Positions 44,473-53,545 of a stretch of DNA of 64,000 nt are shown here, piece after piece. Position numbers and translations under genes: made by a program. The notes below the pieces were generated by a model. That model was given only the letters and a program-made list of their open reading frames with translations. It was not told the origin of the DNA and did no database searches. Source of the DNA: Oceanospirillum sp048270425 (GTDB lineage: Bacteria > Pseudomonadota > Gammaproteobacteria > Pseudomonadales > Halomonadaceae); the NCBI GenBank assembly GCA_048270425.1, contig JBLWSY010000019.1, positions 23,675 to 87,674 of the forward strand, in the 5' to 3' direction. The number at the start of each line of letters is the position of its first letter. The first letter of the stretch is position 1.

Positions 44473-44638
44473 CAAGTTTTCTCTTCTGCTCAAGCCAGAT
44501 GGAGATGCCGATCAGTGCCCCCCAGACCAGGTAGGGACGATACCAGCTGCCATTGTTATCACCCCACCAGTCCATCAGAACCGGGGAGAAAAGGTAGCCG
44601 GCAAATACCAGAAAGAGAATCAAGCGGTACATATACAT
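44462..44638 (-). CDS. Small membrane protein overlapping cbrA (CbrX-like)
   Basis: 58 residues: MYMYRLILFLVFAGYLF, then a short loop with DWWGDNNGSWYRP, a second hydrophobic segment (YLVWGALIGISIWL) and a charged end EQKRKLDEL. It would have two TM helices. The stop overlaps the cbrA start by 11 bases (ATGAACTTTAG), a layout that implies translational coupling. A similar small ORF lies before cbrA in Pseudomonas and, as I recall, has been called cbrX. The initiation site has no strong Shine-Dalgarno. Confidence 0.75.
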   Translation of the reverse strand: MYMYRLILFLVFAGYLFSPVLMDWWGDNNGSWYRPYLVWGALIGISIWLEQKRKLDEL

Positions 44639-44725
44639 GACGATTTCGCTATTTTGTTCTTATTGATTGAGTGGCGCTTGCCGACTTATAGGCCGGTAGA
44701 AGACAGCCTGTAAGCTTCAGATCGA

Positions 44726-45628
44726 TTACAGCAGATCCGCTTCCGGAATCTCCTGCTTCATGGCTAACCGGGATGGATCCCACTGATCAGCAGCCCAGAG
44801 AAGAATATCAGAGTAGGCGCAGGCCTGTATCTCCTGCTCCGGAAAAATCTGCAGTGCAGCCAGTGCCCGAAGCAGCAGCTGATGCTTCTCTTTGCTGTTG
44901 ATGGCCGGTGCCAGATTCTGTTTGCTCAGCTTTTGGCCATTGGCCTGTACGATCACCGGAATATGGGCATAGGTCGGCGGTGCCAGATTCAGGTGTTTCA
45001 GCAACTGCAGCTGGCGCGGGGTGCTTTCCAGAATATCGTAGCCCCGAACCACCTGATTGATGCCCTGCTCATGATCATCCAGTACCACTGCCAGCTGATA
45101 AGCAAAAAGTTTATCCCGGCGCTGAATAATAAAGTCACCCACCTGATCCATCGGCCATTGGCAGTGACCCTGAATTCTGTCCTCAATGCTGAAAACGCCC
45201 TCTGTTTTGAGGCGAATGGCACAGTCAGCCTCCGCAGGAGGTGGATTTTTACGACAGCTGTTCGGATATACAGTATGTGCTTTTAGCTGCTTTCGGCTGC
45301 ACTGGCAGCGGTAAGCCAGCCCCTGATTAAGAAGCTGATTGACCTGATACTGATAGCGCTCATTCTGCTGACTCTGATACATCACCTTTCCATCCCAGAA
45401 AAGCTCAAAAGCTTCCAGAGCCCTGAGGATGGAATCGCTGGCACCGGGTTGTTCTCTTGGGGGGTCGATATCTTCAATCCGCATTAGCCAAAGCCCCTTA
45501 TGGACTTTGGCGTCCAGATAGCTGGCAAGGGCAGCCACCAGAGAACCAAAATGCAGTGGACCGGAAGGCGTGGGAGCAAAGCGACCGACGTAAGGCGTTT
45601 CTGATGCGGAAGATGCTGCTGGTGTCAT
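44726..45628 (-). CDS. gluQ: Glutamyl-Q tRNA(Asp) synthetase
   Basis: 300 residues from MTPAASSASETPYVGRFAPTPSG; a longer upstream frame crosses the dksA terminator. Class I motif HFGS, KLSKQN in place of KMSKS, and zinc ligands in CQCSRKQL with a later Cys (YPNSCRKN). It lacks the GluRS anticodon-binding domain and charges glutamate onto queuosine 34 of tRNA-Asp. It follows dksA, as in E. coli and Pseudomonas. Confidence 0.97.
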   Translation of the reverse strand: MTPAASSASETPYVGRFAPTPSGPLHFGSLVAALASYLDAKVHKGLWLMRIEDIDPPREQPGASDSILRALEAFELFWDGKVMYQSQQNERYQYQVNQLLNQGLAYRCQCSRKQLKAHTVYPNSCRKNPPPAEADCAIRLKTEGVFSIEDRIQGHCQWPMDQVGDFIIQRRDKLFAYQLAVVLDDHEQGINQVVRGYDILESTPRQLQLLKHLNLAPPTYAHIPVIVQANGQKLSKQNLAPAINSKEKHQLLLRALAALQIFPEQEIQACAYSDILLWAADQWDPSRLAMKQEIPEADLL

Positions 45629-45721
45629 GGTATTTGTTTGGGTCAGTATCCGGTGGTGATTCTTATGAGTCTGTCGTGTATCGGCTTTATCAAACAGAGA
45701 GATTACGCAAACAACAGGCAT

Positions 45722-45748
45722 AAAAAAACCAGCCGAAGCTGGTTCTTT
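45722..45748 (-). terminator. Terminator after dksA
   Basis: Stem AACCAGC-CGAA-GCTGGTT, followed on the minus strand by a run of seven T. Confidence 0.85.
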
Positions 45749-45765
45749 TATCTCAGAGTCGGGGC

Positions 45766-46203
45766 TTAGCCACCGATCTGGCGCTCTTTGATTTCCGCCA
45801 GAGTCTTGCAGTCCACACACAGGGTTGCGGTTGGACGTGCTTCAAGACGACGAATACCAATTTCGATGCCGCAGGATTCGCAGTAACCGTAGTCACCTTC
45901 ATCGATATCACTCAGGGCTTCGTTGATCTTTTTGATCAGTTTGCGCTCGCGGTCACGGGTACGAAGTTCCAGACTGAACTCTTCTTCCTGAGTCGCGCGG
46001 TCAGCAGGGTCGGCAAAGTTGTTCGCATCTTCCTGAAGGTGCTGAACCGTACGGTCAACCTCTTCCATCAACTCTTGTTTCCACTTCAGCAGAATCTGGC
46101 GGAAATGCTCCAGCTGCTCATCATTCATATACTCTTCGCCGTCCGCCATCTCGTACGGCACGAATGATTTCAGCTCGTTGTTGTTGGTTGCATTGTCTGG
46201 CAT
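45766..46203 (-). CDS. dksA: RNA polymerase-binding transcription factor DksA
   Basis: 145 residues (E. coli 151). Coiled-coil with the tip motif DPADRATQEEE and a C-terminal zinc finger CESCGIEIGIRRLEARPTATLCVDC. It works with ppGpp in the stringent response, lowering rRNA promoter activity; the rrn promoters at the end of this window would be expected targets. Confidence 0.98.
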   Translation of the reverse strand: MPDNATNNNELKSFVPYEMADGEEYMNDEQLEHFRQILLKWKQELMEEVDRTVQHLQEDANNFADPADRATQEEEFSLELRTRDRERKLIKKINEALSDIDEGDYGYCESCGIEIGIRRLEARPTATLCVDCKTLAEIKERQIGG

Positions 46204-46556
46204 ACGACTGCCCCATCATATTGTGTTATTGGTGGTCTGGGGGATGCCCGCCGATAAATAGTCCATCATTGGCACCCTCAGCAACGGACAAAACCTGTCA
46301 CGTTTTTGAAAGCCTTGCTTATTTAGCGGAAAAGTGCGGAAAAAGCAAATTTTGCGCCCATTTTTTCATCTTTTTTTACAGGCTTAGTCACTGTTTTTGT
46401 GCTGAAAAGAGGCTTTGATACAGGCAAAGCTGCAACTTGGTTTACTTTTCTCTATGATGTTCGGCTTCATTAAAGTGGCTGTGCGGCTGAAAGTGACTGT
46501 ATTCAGTTTGAGCCTTTCAGCTTTCTTCAGTTCCAGGCTTCATTTTAGGAGTTTCT
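46204..46556. other. dksA-aminotransferase divergent intergenic region
   Basis: About 350 AT-rich bases with several T runs. It must hold both promoters. I see no ORF, RNA gene or clear operator that I can defend. Confidence 0.5.
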
Positions 46557-47735
46557 ATGTCGCTGTCGGATTTCCAGTGGGCGAACCGTGTTGCGGATAT
46601 TGCGCCTTTTCATGTTATGGCTTTATTAGCCCGTGCCCGTCAGTTACAGGCAGAAGGTCGTGATGTTATCCACATGGAAATTGGTGAGCCGGATTTCACT
46701 TCGCCACCTCAGGTGATTGAAGCAGGCCATCAGGCATTGCGGGATGGTCATACCGGCTATACACCGGCGGCAGGTATTCCTGAGCTGAGAGAGGCGATCG
46801 CCGGACATTATCAGACCGCATACGGCGTGAATGTCGATCCGGCTCGGATTCTGGTCACGCCCGGTGCTTCCGGTGCGCTGCTACTGTTGGCGGCTCTTTT
46901 AGTGAACCCCGGTGATCAGGTGATGATGGCCGACCCAACTTATCCCTGTAACCGCAATTTTATGCGCCTGTTTGAAGGTCAGTCTCAGCTGATACCTGTG
47001 GGGGCCGACAGTCACTTTCAGCTCAGCGCTGCCCATATTGAGCAGCACTGGAATGATAAAACCCGTGCCGCCATGCTGGCGACGCCATCGAACCCCACCG
47101 GTACGCTGGTGAACCTGGAGCAACTGGCGGAGATCTCTCAGGCGGTGAGCGCGAAAAAAGGGGCGCTGATCTGTGATGAGATCTATCAGGGGCTGACCTA
47201 CGGTGTGGAAGCGCAAACGGCACTGGCAGTGAATGATGACGCCTTTGTCATCAACAGCTTCTCGAAATACTTTGGCATGACCGGCTGGCGTCTGGGTTGG
47301 CTGGTGGCACCTGAGTGCGCCATGCCGGAACTGGAAAAGCTGGCGCAGAATGTCTTCCTGTCCGCAACAACGCCATCCCAATATGCGGCTCTGGCGGCGT
47401 TCCAGCCGGATACCATCGCTCTGCTGGAAGAACGTCGGGCTGAGTTTGCCCGTCGCCGCGATTATCTGTTACCGGCACTGCGGGAGCTGGGTATGTCGAT
47501 TCCGGTCACACCTGAGGGTGCGTTTTATATCTACGCCGGTATCGACCATCTGACCGATGACAGTTTCCAGTGGTGTCAGGATCTGCTGGAGGAAGAGGGC
47601 GTGGCGACGACTCCGGGGCTGGATTTCGGCATTGAAGGTGCCCGTACCACGGTGCGTTTTGCCTACGCTGCCAGCATCGACAAGCTGGAAGAAGCGGTAA
47701 CCCGTATCGGACGCTTTATCCAGAAGAGCGCTTAA
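46557..47735 (+). CDS. PLP-dependent class I/II aminotransferase
   Basis: 392 residues, with TTAGGAG seven bases before the ATG. Fold type I signatures: MEIGEPDFTSP, TPSNPTGT, DEIYQGLTY, and the PLP lysine in NSFSKYFGMTGWRLGW. The substrate is not clear from sequence; aspartate or branched/aromatic amino acids are all possible. It precedes sfsA, the same pairing as in Pseudomonas. Confidence 0.9.
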   Translation: MSLSDFQWANRVADIAPFHVMALLARARQLQAEGRDVIHMEIGEPDFTSPPQVIEAGHQALRDGHTGYTPAAGIPELREAIAGHYQTAYGVNVDPARILVTPGASGALLLLAALLVNPGDQVMMADPTYPCNRNFMRLFEGQSQLIPVGADSHFQLSAAHIEQHWNDKTRAAMLATPSNPTGTLVNLEQLAEISQAVSAKKGALICDEIYQGLTYGVEAQTALAVNDDAFVINSFSKYFGMTGWRLGWLVAPECAMPELEKLAQNVFLSATTPSQYAALAAFQPDTIALLEERRAEFARRRDYLLPALRELGMSIPVTPEGAFYIYAGIDHLTDDSFQWCQDLLEEEGVATTPGLDFGIEGARTTVRFAYAASIDKLEEAVTRIGRFIQKSA

Positions 47736-47763
47736 GCAGATATAAAGATCGGAGAGTACAGCA

Positions 47764-48516
47764 ATGCGTTGGTCCTCACCTCTGCAGCCCGCCACCCTGA
47801 TAAAACGCTATAAGCGCTTTATGGCGGATGTCGTGCCTGAATTGGTACCAGAGCAGTTATCGGGGGCGGTATCGGAATCCGGACAGATCACTCTGCATTG
47901 TCCCAATACCGGCTCAATGAAAAACTGTATGGGTGAGGGCTGGCGCGTTTGGTATTCCGACTCGGGTAACCCTAAACGCAAATATCCCTGCACCTGGGAG
48001 CTGTCAGAAACCCCTGAGGGGGATCTGATCTGCGTAAACACGGCGCAGGCCAACCGCATCGTTAAAGAAGCACTGGAGCAGAAGGTTGTTACTGAACTGG
48101 CGGCTTACGATTCTGTTAAAGCAGAAGTGAAATACGGTACGGAAAACAGCCGCATCGATTTCCTGCTGACACAGGATGGCCTTCCGGACTGTTACGTCGA
48201 AGTGAAAAGCGCCACCCTGCTGGATGAGTCATTCGGTAAAGGCCGGGGTTTTTTCCCGGATGCGGTAACCGCTAGGGGGCAGAAGCACCTGCGCGAACTT
48301 CAGCAGATGGTGGCTGAAGGTCATCGTGCCGTGTTGCTGTTTTGCGTTAACCACACCGGCATCGAGCAGGTTTCCGTGGCGGATCATATCGATGCCGCCT
48401 ACGGCGAGGTGCTGAGAGAGGCTCTTGTCAGCGGTGTTGAAGTGCTGGCTTATAAAGCGGATATCGATGCCGAGGCTATCACCCTGCATCAGTCCATCCC
48501 TGTCGTGATCGCTTAA
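47764..48516 (+). CDS. sfsA: Sugar fermentation stimulation protein homolog SfsA
   Basis: 250 residues. LIKRYKRFMADV, CPNTGSMKNCM, YPCTWEL, NSRIDFLLT and CYVEVKSATLL are family signatures; the last (D..EVK) resembles a PD-(D/E)XK nuclease core. The function is poorly known; an effect on maltose genes was reported in E. coli. It probably shares a transcript with the aminotransferase 28 bases upstream. Confidence 0.95.
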   Translation: MRWSSPLQPATLIKRYKRFMADVVPELVPEQLSGAVSESGQITLHCPNTGSMKNCMGEGWRVWYSDSGNPKRKYPCTWELSETPEGDLICVNTAQANRIVKEALEQKVVTELAAYDSVKAEVKYGTENSRIDFLLTQDGLPDCYVEVKSATLLDESFGKGRGFFPDAVTARGQKHLRELQQMVAEGHRAVLLFCVNHTGIEQVSVADHIDAAYGEVLREALVSGVEVLAYKADIDAEAITLHQSIPVVIA

Positions 48517-48540
48517 AATATTTTGATCCGTTTTGCTGGT

Positions 48541-48891
48541 TCAGGCGGTCTGGGAGCGACTTACACTGTCCGCTGTACTCAGCATCACTTCACCCTGATC
48601 ATTGATCTCGAATGGGATCGCCCTCAGTTTCTGACCGGCACAGGGGCCGTGAATACACTTACCACTATCGATCAGAAACTGAGCGCCATGCATGGCGCAT
48701 TGAATCAGCTGTTTGCTGCTGTCCAGAAACTGATCCGGCTGCCATTCCAGATTGACACCTAAGTGCGGACACTCATTAGCGTAGAGGTAAAGCTGATCCT
48801 TTTTCTTTACCGCAAAAAGCGGGCCTATGGGCGTCTGAAAACCCTTGCTGCTTTTGTTTTCGATCTCATCCAGAGTGCAGAGTATATACAT
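48541..48891 (-). CDS. Rieske [2Fe-2S] domain protein
   Basis: 116 residues from MYILCTLDEIENKSS, with AAAGAGAG upstream; longer frames cross the terminator at 49013-49040. The cluster motif is CPHLGV (Cys-x-His) and CAMHGAQF (Cys-x-x-His), about 20 residues apart. A small ferredoxin-type Rieske protein, alone rather than beside an oxygenase. The partner is unknown. Confidence 0.9.
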   Translation of the reverse strand: MYILCTLDEIENKSSKGFQTPIGPLFAVKKKDQLYLYANECPHLGVNLEWQPDQFLDSSKQLIQCAMHGAQFLIDSGKCIHGPCAGQKLRAIPFEINDQGEVMLSTADSVSRSQTA

Positions 48892-49012
48892 GGTTTCTCT
48901 CTTTAAGCTGCTCTCGAGGTACATATTCAAGGCTGGCCTTTGTATCGAAGAAATCGATGACCGCTGGTTTGGGAGGTTTGTCTCGTAGGTCATCTCTAAA
49001 ACAACGAGACGT

Positions 49013-49040
49013 AAAAAAGCCGTTTGCAAAGCAAACGGCT
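49013..49040 (-). terminator. Terminator after the pentapeptide gene
   Basis: Stem AGCCGTTTGC/GCAAACGGCT with an AAA loop, and on the minus strand a T6 run. It separates the pentapeptide gene from the Rieske gene. Confidence 0.85.
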
Positions 49041-49201
49041 GAAAAAGCGGTTAGTTTCCTAACCTCGAACACTATAACCCCTGTTCGGACAACGCCATCT
49101 TAAAAGCAGGTTGTGACGTTAATATGACAGGGGCCGATTGTTTGAAGACAACCCATGGCCTGTTGTTACGGTGCTCGAGGTTACGCTGTTCATTGGTCTC
49201 T

Positions 49202-49549
49202 TCAGCCGCGGTCATAGCGCAGGCGAGTACCGTGATTCAGTGACATTACCAGCTCATCTGCCGAAATCTCTTTCGGAAACAGACAACCGGAGATATTGGC
49301 CTGAGCAATGCTGGCACCTTCAAGGCGGGTATGGCTGAAATCAATACCGCGCAAGTCTGCACCGCGGAAATAGGCGTTGCTCATATCCAATCCGTGGGCG
49401 TCCAGATCTCGGAGATCAAGGCCGCGAAAATCACCGCTTCTCAGATCGGCTGTTTCACCGCCCGCACGGGCGCGGTTAAAGCCGTCAATATCCTCGTCCC
49501 GTAGCATTTTGTACAGGACGTTATCTAACAGATGTGGCTTCTGGCTCAT
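49202..49549 (-). CDS. Pentapeptide repeat protein
   Basis: 115 residues from the ATG at 49549 with AAGGAG seven bases before it. The middle is a run of pentapeptide repeats (ADLRS GDFRG LDLRD LDAHG LDMSN AYFRG ADLRG IDFSH), which form a right-handed quadrilateral helix. No enzymatic motif. It follows the kinase-like gene on the same strand by about 30 bases, so they are probably co-transcribed. The role is unknown. Confidence 0.88.
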   Translation of the reverse strand: MSQKPHLLDNVLYKMLRDEDIDGFNRARAGGETADLRSGDFRGLDLRDLDAHGLDMSNAYFRGADLRGIDFSHTRLEGASIAQANISGCLFPKEISADELVMSLNHGTRLRYDRG

Positions 49550-49579
49550 AACCGGCTCCTTAGGCAAGCTGTGCCGCTT

Positions 49580-51163
49580 TTAGTGCTGCAGACCGAACTG
49601 GCGACGGATGCTGAGCAGCAGCTTGGTGCTGGCGTCATCCTCGTCGGTATTCACGATGATAGTATAGTCGGCTTCTTCCTGTGCAATCGCTTCCTGATCG
49701 GCCAGTTGCTTGTGCAGAACCGCCAGATCGGCTTCAGAGGCATCGTTACCGGCTGCGTGGCGTTTCTTGACACGGCGTTCCAGGGTTTCCTGACAAGCGG
49801 TAAAAGACAGAGTAAGAGCCGGTACGCCCAGCTGTTCCGCCTTATCGCGCAGGGCATCACGCTGCCAGCGCTTCAGGTTCGTCGCATCAATAATTACCGG
49901 AGTTGCTGAGTGAATGACGCAATCGGCCAGTTCCGCCAGTTTCTCATACGTTTTCTGAGTGGCTTCCGGGGTATAGATACCTTCATTCAGCTCAGAGTGA
50001 CTGTCCTGATCGGCAGTCAGACCAAACAGACGCTTACGTTCAACATCGGAACGGATGCGGATCACGCCCATTTCTTTAATCACACCGCGACTGACGGAGC
50101 TTTTGCCGGAACCGGAAACACCATGGGTGATCAGCATGAAAGGCTGTTCAAATACGGTGTAGGACTCGGCCAGATCGATATAGCTCTGGTAGTCTGCTTC
50201 CAGTTTTGCACGACCGGCTTCATCAATAGACGGGTCCAGCAGCATAAAGCGGGTTACTTTGGCGCGCACCATGGCGCGGTAGGCTTTGTAGAACGGCAGC
50301 AGCTGAATGCCTTCGTAGTCGCCGGTCAGTTCCAGATACAGGTTGATAAAGTGGCGGGCCAGTTCTTTCTCACCACGGGCTTCCAGGTCCATCACTAGGA
50401 AACCGGCATCGGAGATGACATCGATCCAGCGGAACTCGTCGTTAAATTCGATACAGTCGAACAGAGTAACTTTGTCCTCGCCATCCTGCTGGATCAAAGC
50501 TACGTTACCCAGGTGGATATCACCGTGACACTCACGCACCATGCCGGAGTTTTTGCGCTTGGTAAACAGGGGCTCCAGGCGGGTAAAGGTATCCTGCATC
50601 CAGCCTTCAAGCTGGGCCAGCTGATCCAGTTGCGGCTTCTGGCTCAGCATCTCGCGAATCTGGTCAAAGTTCTGCTGTGCCGGAGCCAATACTTCGGCCG
50701 GGCTTCCCAGAACCATACTGTCATCCGCCTGACGGATACCGGCGTGGAAATCGGCGATCTGATGGGCAAGGGAATCGATATGAGCTGAGGTCACCAGCCC
50801 TTCTGCCTGCAGGTTGCTCAGCAAACGGTCACCGTCAAACTGCTTCATGCGGATGGCGTATTCAAAGGGAGCGGAATCATCACCTAAGAGAGGTGCGTCT
50901 TCGCTACCGGAGATCGGCAGGACATCCAGATACAGATCCGGAGCCAGACGCTTGTTCAGCTTCACTTCCTGTTCGCAGAAGAACTTACGTTTTTCCAGTG
51001 TGGTGAAGTTCAGAAAGCCGAAATCCATCGGCTTTTTGATTTTGTAGGCGTAATCGCCTGTAAGCAGCACCCAGGAGATATGGGTTTGATACAGTTTAAA
51101 TTCCCCGGTGTCATGGTTAAACAGAGCAGGGTTCTGAAGTGCCTCAATCAGCTGTTGGCTCAC
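49580..51163 (-). CDS. Fusion of APH-like kinase and P-loop nucleotide kinase
   Basis: 527 residues. The N-terminal part has aminoglycoside-phosphotransferase-like motifs HGDIHLGNV and LFDCIEFNDEFRWIDVISD. The C-terminal part is a P-loop kinase with Walker A GVSGSGKSS (about 350) and IIDATNLKRWQRDALRD. This bifunctional family (COG2187 plus COG0645) is common in proteobacteria, with substrates unknown. It is not evidence of antibiotic resistance. Confidence 0.88.
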   Translation of the reverse strand: MSQQLIEALQNPALFNHDTGEFKLYQTHISWVLLTGDYAYKIKKPMDFGFLNFTTLEKRKFFCEQEVKLNKRLAPDLYLDVLPISGSEDAPLLGDDSAPFEYAIRMKQFDGDRLLSNLQAEGLVTSAHIDSLAHQIADFHAGIRQADDSMVLGSPAEVLAPAQQNFDQIREMLSQKPQLDQLAQLEGWMQDTFTRLEPLFTKRKNSGMVRECHGDIHLGNVALIQQDGEDKVTLFDCIEFNDEFRWIDVISDAGFLVMDLEARGEKELARHFINLYLELTGDYEGIQLLPFYKAYRAMVRAKVTRFMLLDPSIDEAGRAKLEADYQSYIDLAESYTVFEQPFMLITHGVSGSGKSSVSRGVIKEMGVIRIRSDVERKRLFGLTADQDSHSELNEGIYTPEATQKTYEKLAELADCVIHSATPVIIDATNLKRWQRDALRDKAEQLGVPALTLSFTACQETLERRVKKRHAAGNDASEADLAVLHKQLADQEAIAQEEADYTIIVNTDEDDASTKLLLSIRRQFGLQH

Positions 51164-51334
51164 AGGCGATCTCCTTAAAATTCAGTATTCGGGGCTGAAG
51201 GCTCCGTCTGACTCATTTGAAAGCCAGAGTGATGTCAGATGACATAGTGCGGGTTTTATCCCCGCCGGAGCAATCAGCTTTAGGTCTGACGAAATACCTT
51301 CATCAGACCTCTCATTAATCCGTAAGGTAACGGA

Positions 51335-52618
51335 TTAGCTCAGTGCCGCAAATGCTTTACGTGCAGCAGCCAGGGTTTTCTCGATATCTTCATCCGTGTG
51401 GGCAGAAGAGACAAAGCCCGCTTCGTAAGAAGCCGGAGCCAGATAAACGCCCTCTTCCAGCATGGTGTGGAAGAACTTGTTGAAGTGATCGTTGTTGCAT
51501 TCCATCACATCTGCGAAACCGGTTACAGCAGGTTTATCCGTGAAGAAGACACCGAACATGCCACCGGCTTTCTGGGTGATAAAAGGTACACCGGCTTCTT
51601 TTGCGGCGGCTTCAAGGCCTGCACACAGCTTGTCGACTTTCGCAAACAGCGCATCATGGAAGCCCGGCTCGCTGATGCTGTCCAGCAGAGCAATACCGGC
51701 AGCCATCGCCAGAGGGTTACCGGACAGAGTACCTGCCTGATAAACCGGGCCCAGCGGCGAGATATGGTACATGATCTCTTTCTTACCACCGAAAGCACCA
51801 ACCGGCATACCGCCACCGATGATTTTGCCCAGTGTGGTCAGGTCAGGTTTGATATTGAAACGCTCCTGAGCTCCGCCCAGAGATACACGGAAACCTGTCA
51901 TCACCTCATCAAAGATCAGAACAGTGCCGTGTTCATCACACACTTCACGCAGGCATTCCAAAAAGCCCGGCTGCGGTGGGATGCAGTTCATGTTACCGGC
52001 AACAGGTTCTACGATAATGCAGGCGATCTGATCACCAATCTGCTTGAAGCACTCGCGTACGTTATCGATATCGTTGTAGGTCAGGGTGATGGTGTGTTCT
52101 GCCAGCGCTTTCGGAACGCCCGGAGAGTTTGGCTCACCGAATGTCAGAGCACCGGAACCGGCTTTTACTAGCAGGGAGTCAGAGTGGCCGTGGTAGCAAC
52201 CTTCAAACTTAACGATTTTGTCACGGCCGGTGTAACCCCGGGCCAGTCGGATCGCACTCATGGTCGCTTCGGTACCTGAGTTCACCATGCGTACCATTTC
52301 GATGTTCGGCATGATTTCGCAGATACGTTGGGCCATGGTGGTTTCGATCGCGGTCGGTGCGCCAAAGCTCATACCGTCATCCAGGCGATCTTTAACTGCC
52401 TGCAGTACTTTGTCGTTGGCGTGACCTGTGATCATAGGGCCCCATGAACCCACATAGTCGATGTACTGTTTGCCATCTTCATCAAACAGGTAAGCACCTT
52501 TGGCGCGCTTGATAAATACCGGAGTACCACCAACGCCTTTAAATGCACGTACCGGAGAGTTAACGCCACCCGGGATGACGGTCTGGGCGCTGGCAAAAAG
52601 CTTTTCTGACGTAGACAT
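51335..52618 (-). CDS. hemL: Glutamate-1-semialdehyde 2,1-aminomutase
   Basis: 427 residues (E. coli 426). RVSLGGAQERFNIKPDLTTLGKIIGGGMPVGAFGG contains the PLP lysine (LGK). MVNSGTEATMSAIRLARGYTGR and GVYLAPASYEAGF are typical. It makes 5-aminolevulinate from glutamate semialdehyde for haem. It follows thiD and thiE on the same strand as in Pseudomonas, but 205 bases separate it from thiE. Confidence 0.98.
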   Translation of the reverse strand: MSTSEKLFASAQTVIPGGVNSPVRAFKGVGGTPVFIKRAKGAYLFDEDGKQYIDYVGSWGPMITGHANDKVLQAVKDRLDDGMSFGAPTAIETTMAQRICEIMPNIEMVRMVNSGTEATMSAIRLARGYTGRDKIVKFEGCYHGHSDSLLVKAGSGALTFGEPNSPGVPKALAEHTITLTYNDIDNVRECFKQIGDQIACIIVEPVAGNMNCIPPQPGFLECLREVCDEHGTVLIFDEVMTGFRVSLGGAQERFNIKPDLTTLGKIIGGGMPVGAFGGKKEIMYHISPLGPVYQAGTLSGNPLAMAAGIALLDSISEPGFHDALFAKVDKLCAGLEAAAKEAGVPFITQKAGGMFGVFFTDKPAVTGFADVMECNNDHFNKFFHTMLEEGVYLAPASYEAGFVSSAHTDEDIEKTLAAARKAFAALS

Positions 52619-52635
52619 AGGATTCCCTATAGCTG

Positions 52636-52700
52636 TTGTTACTGATAGTTGTTACTAATAAACAGTGACTGATAATTAGATACTGAAATTGTTACTGGAA
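52636..52700. repeat. Five imperfect 13-14 bp tandem repeats upstream of hemL
   Basis: Units variably resemble ATTGTTACTGATA and lie end to end just before the hemL ATG on its 5' side. Three contain TGTTACT. They could be operator copies or a degenerate microsatellite. Confidence 0.5.
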
Positions 52701-52823
52701 ATGATGTCCAGAAATGGGCTCATCATACCTAGGCAAGGCGAGGTGATACAGCTTTGCCTGCTGTTATTCACATTGAGCGTGATTAAACATTGATCCGGTA
52801 CGAGAAAACTCCCGACATGGTAC

Positions 52824-53489
52824 TCAGCGTTGTGGAAAAGCGGCTAAGGCATCTGCCGGATTGTCATCGGCAAACAGGCTGTTAACCACGGCGATCATGT
52901 CCGCCCCCTGAGCAAAAACGACGTCGGCATTGCTCTGATCAATCCCGCCAATCACAACGATAGGGCGCTGAAAACGGGCTTTGGCTTCAGCGATCAGTTC
53001 CAGCGGTGCCGGTGGTGCATCGGGTTTGGTGGCCGAGGGAAAGAAACGACCAAAGGCCAGATAATCCGCCCCGGCATCCTGAGCCTGTTGTGCGAGCTCC
53101 AGAGACGCATGACAAGTCGCACCCAATATTTTATCCACACCCAGTCGTGCACGGGCGTCAGTGAGTGAACCGTCACTCTGTCCCAGATGTACGCCATCAG
53201 CATCGATCTCAAGGGCCAGTTCCAGATCATCATTGATAATCAGTGGGGTGTTATATTGGCGGCATAGCGTGAGCAAGCGCTCTGCGCGCTGTTTCTTTTC
53301 CACCGGGTCAGCGCTTTTTTCACGATACTGCAGGCAGCCGATGCCCGCTTTAAGCGCCGCTTCGGCTTTCTCGAACAGAAGCTCGCCGGGCATCAGTTTG
53401 CTGTCGGTAATGGCGTAAATGGCAGAGGTGTTCAGTGCCTGAAGAAATCGGTCAGAGTGTGATGTTGTCATGGCGTGTGAGGCGGTCAT
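52824..53489 (-). CDS. thiE: Thiamine-phosphate synthase
   Basis: 221 residues; the start could also be six codons later. LQYREK, LIINDDLELALEIDADGVHLGQSD, GATCHASLELAQQAQDAGADYLAFGRFFPSATK and VVIGGIDQSN are the family blocks. It couples hydroxymethylpyrimidine pyrophosphate and thiazole phosphate. It is paired with thiD. No TPP riboswitch is visible upstream. Confidence 0.97.
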   Translation of the reverse strand: MTASHAMTTSHSDRFLQALNTSAIYAITDSKLMPGELLFEKAEAALKAGIGCLQYREKSADPVEKKQRAERLLTLCRQYNTPLIINDDLELALEIDADGVHLGQSDGSLTDARARLGVDKILGATCHASLELAQQAQDAGADYLAFGRFFPSATKPDAPPAPLELIAEAKARFQRPIVVIGGIDQSNADVVFAQGADMIAVVNSLFADDNPADALAAFPQR

Positions 53490-53545
53490 GGATTGACTGG
53501 TGTCCTGAAGCTAGATGTTCTGAAAGTAAGAAAGAGAAGCCAGCG

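Noticed and set aside
49580..51163. Antibiotic-resistance aminoglycoside phosphotransferase
   Set aside because: The APH-like half is fused to a P-loop kinase in a widespread housekeeping-type family, with no mobile context.
52636..52700. CRISPR array
   Set aside because: Repeats are 13-14 bp, imperfect, without spacers, and there are no cas genes in the window.
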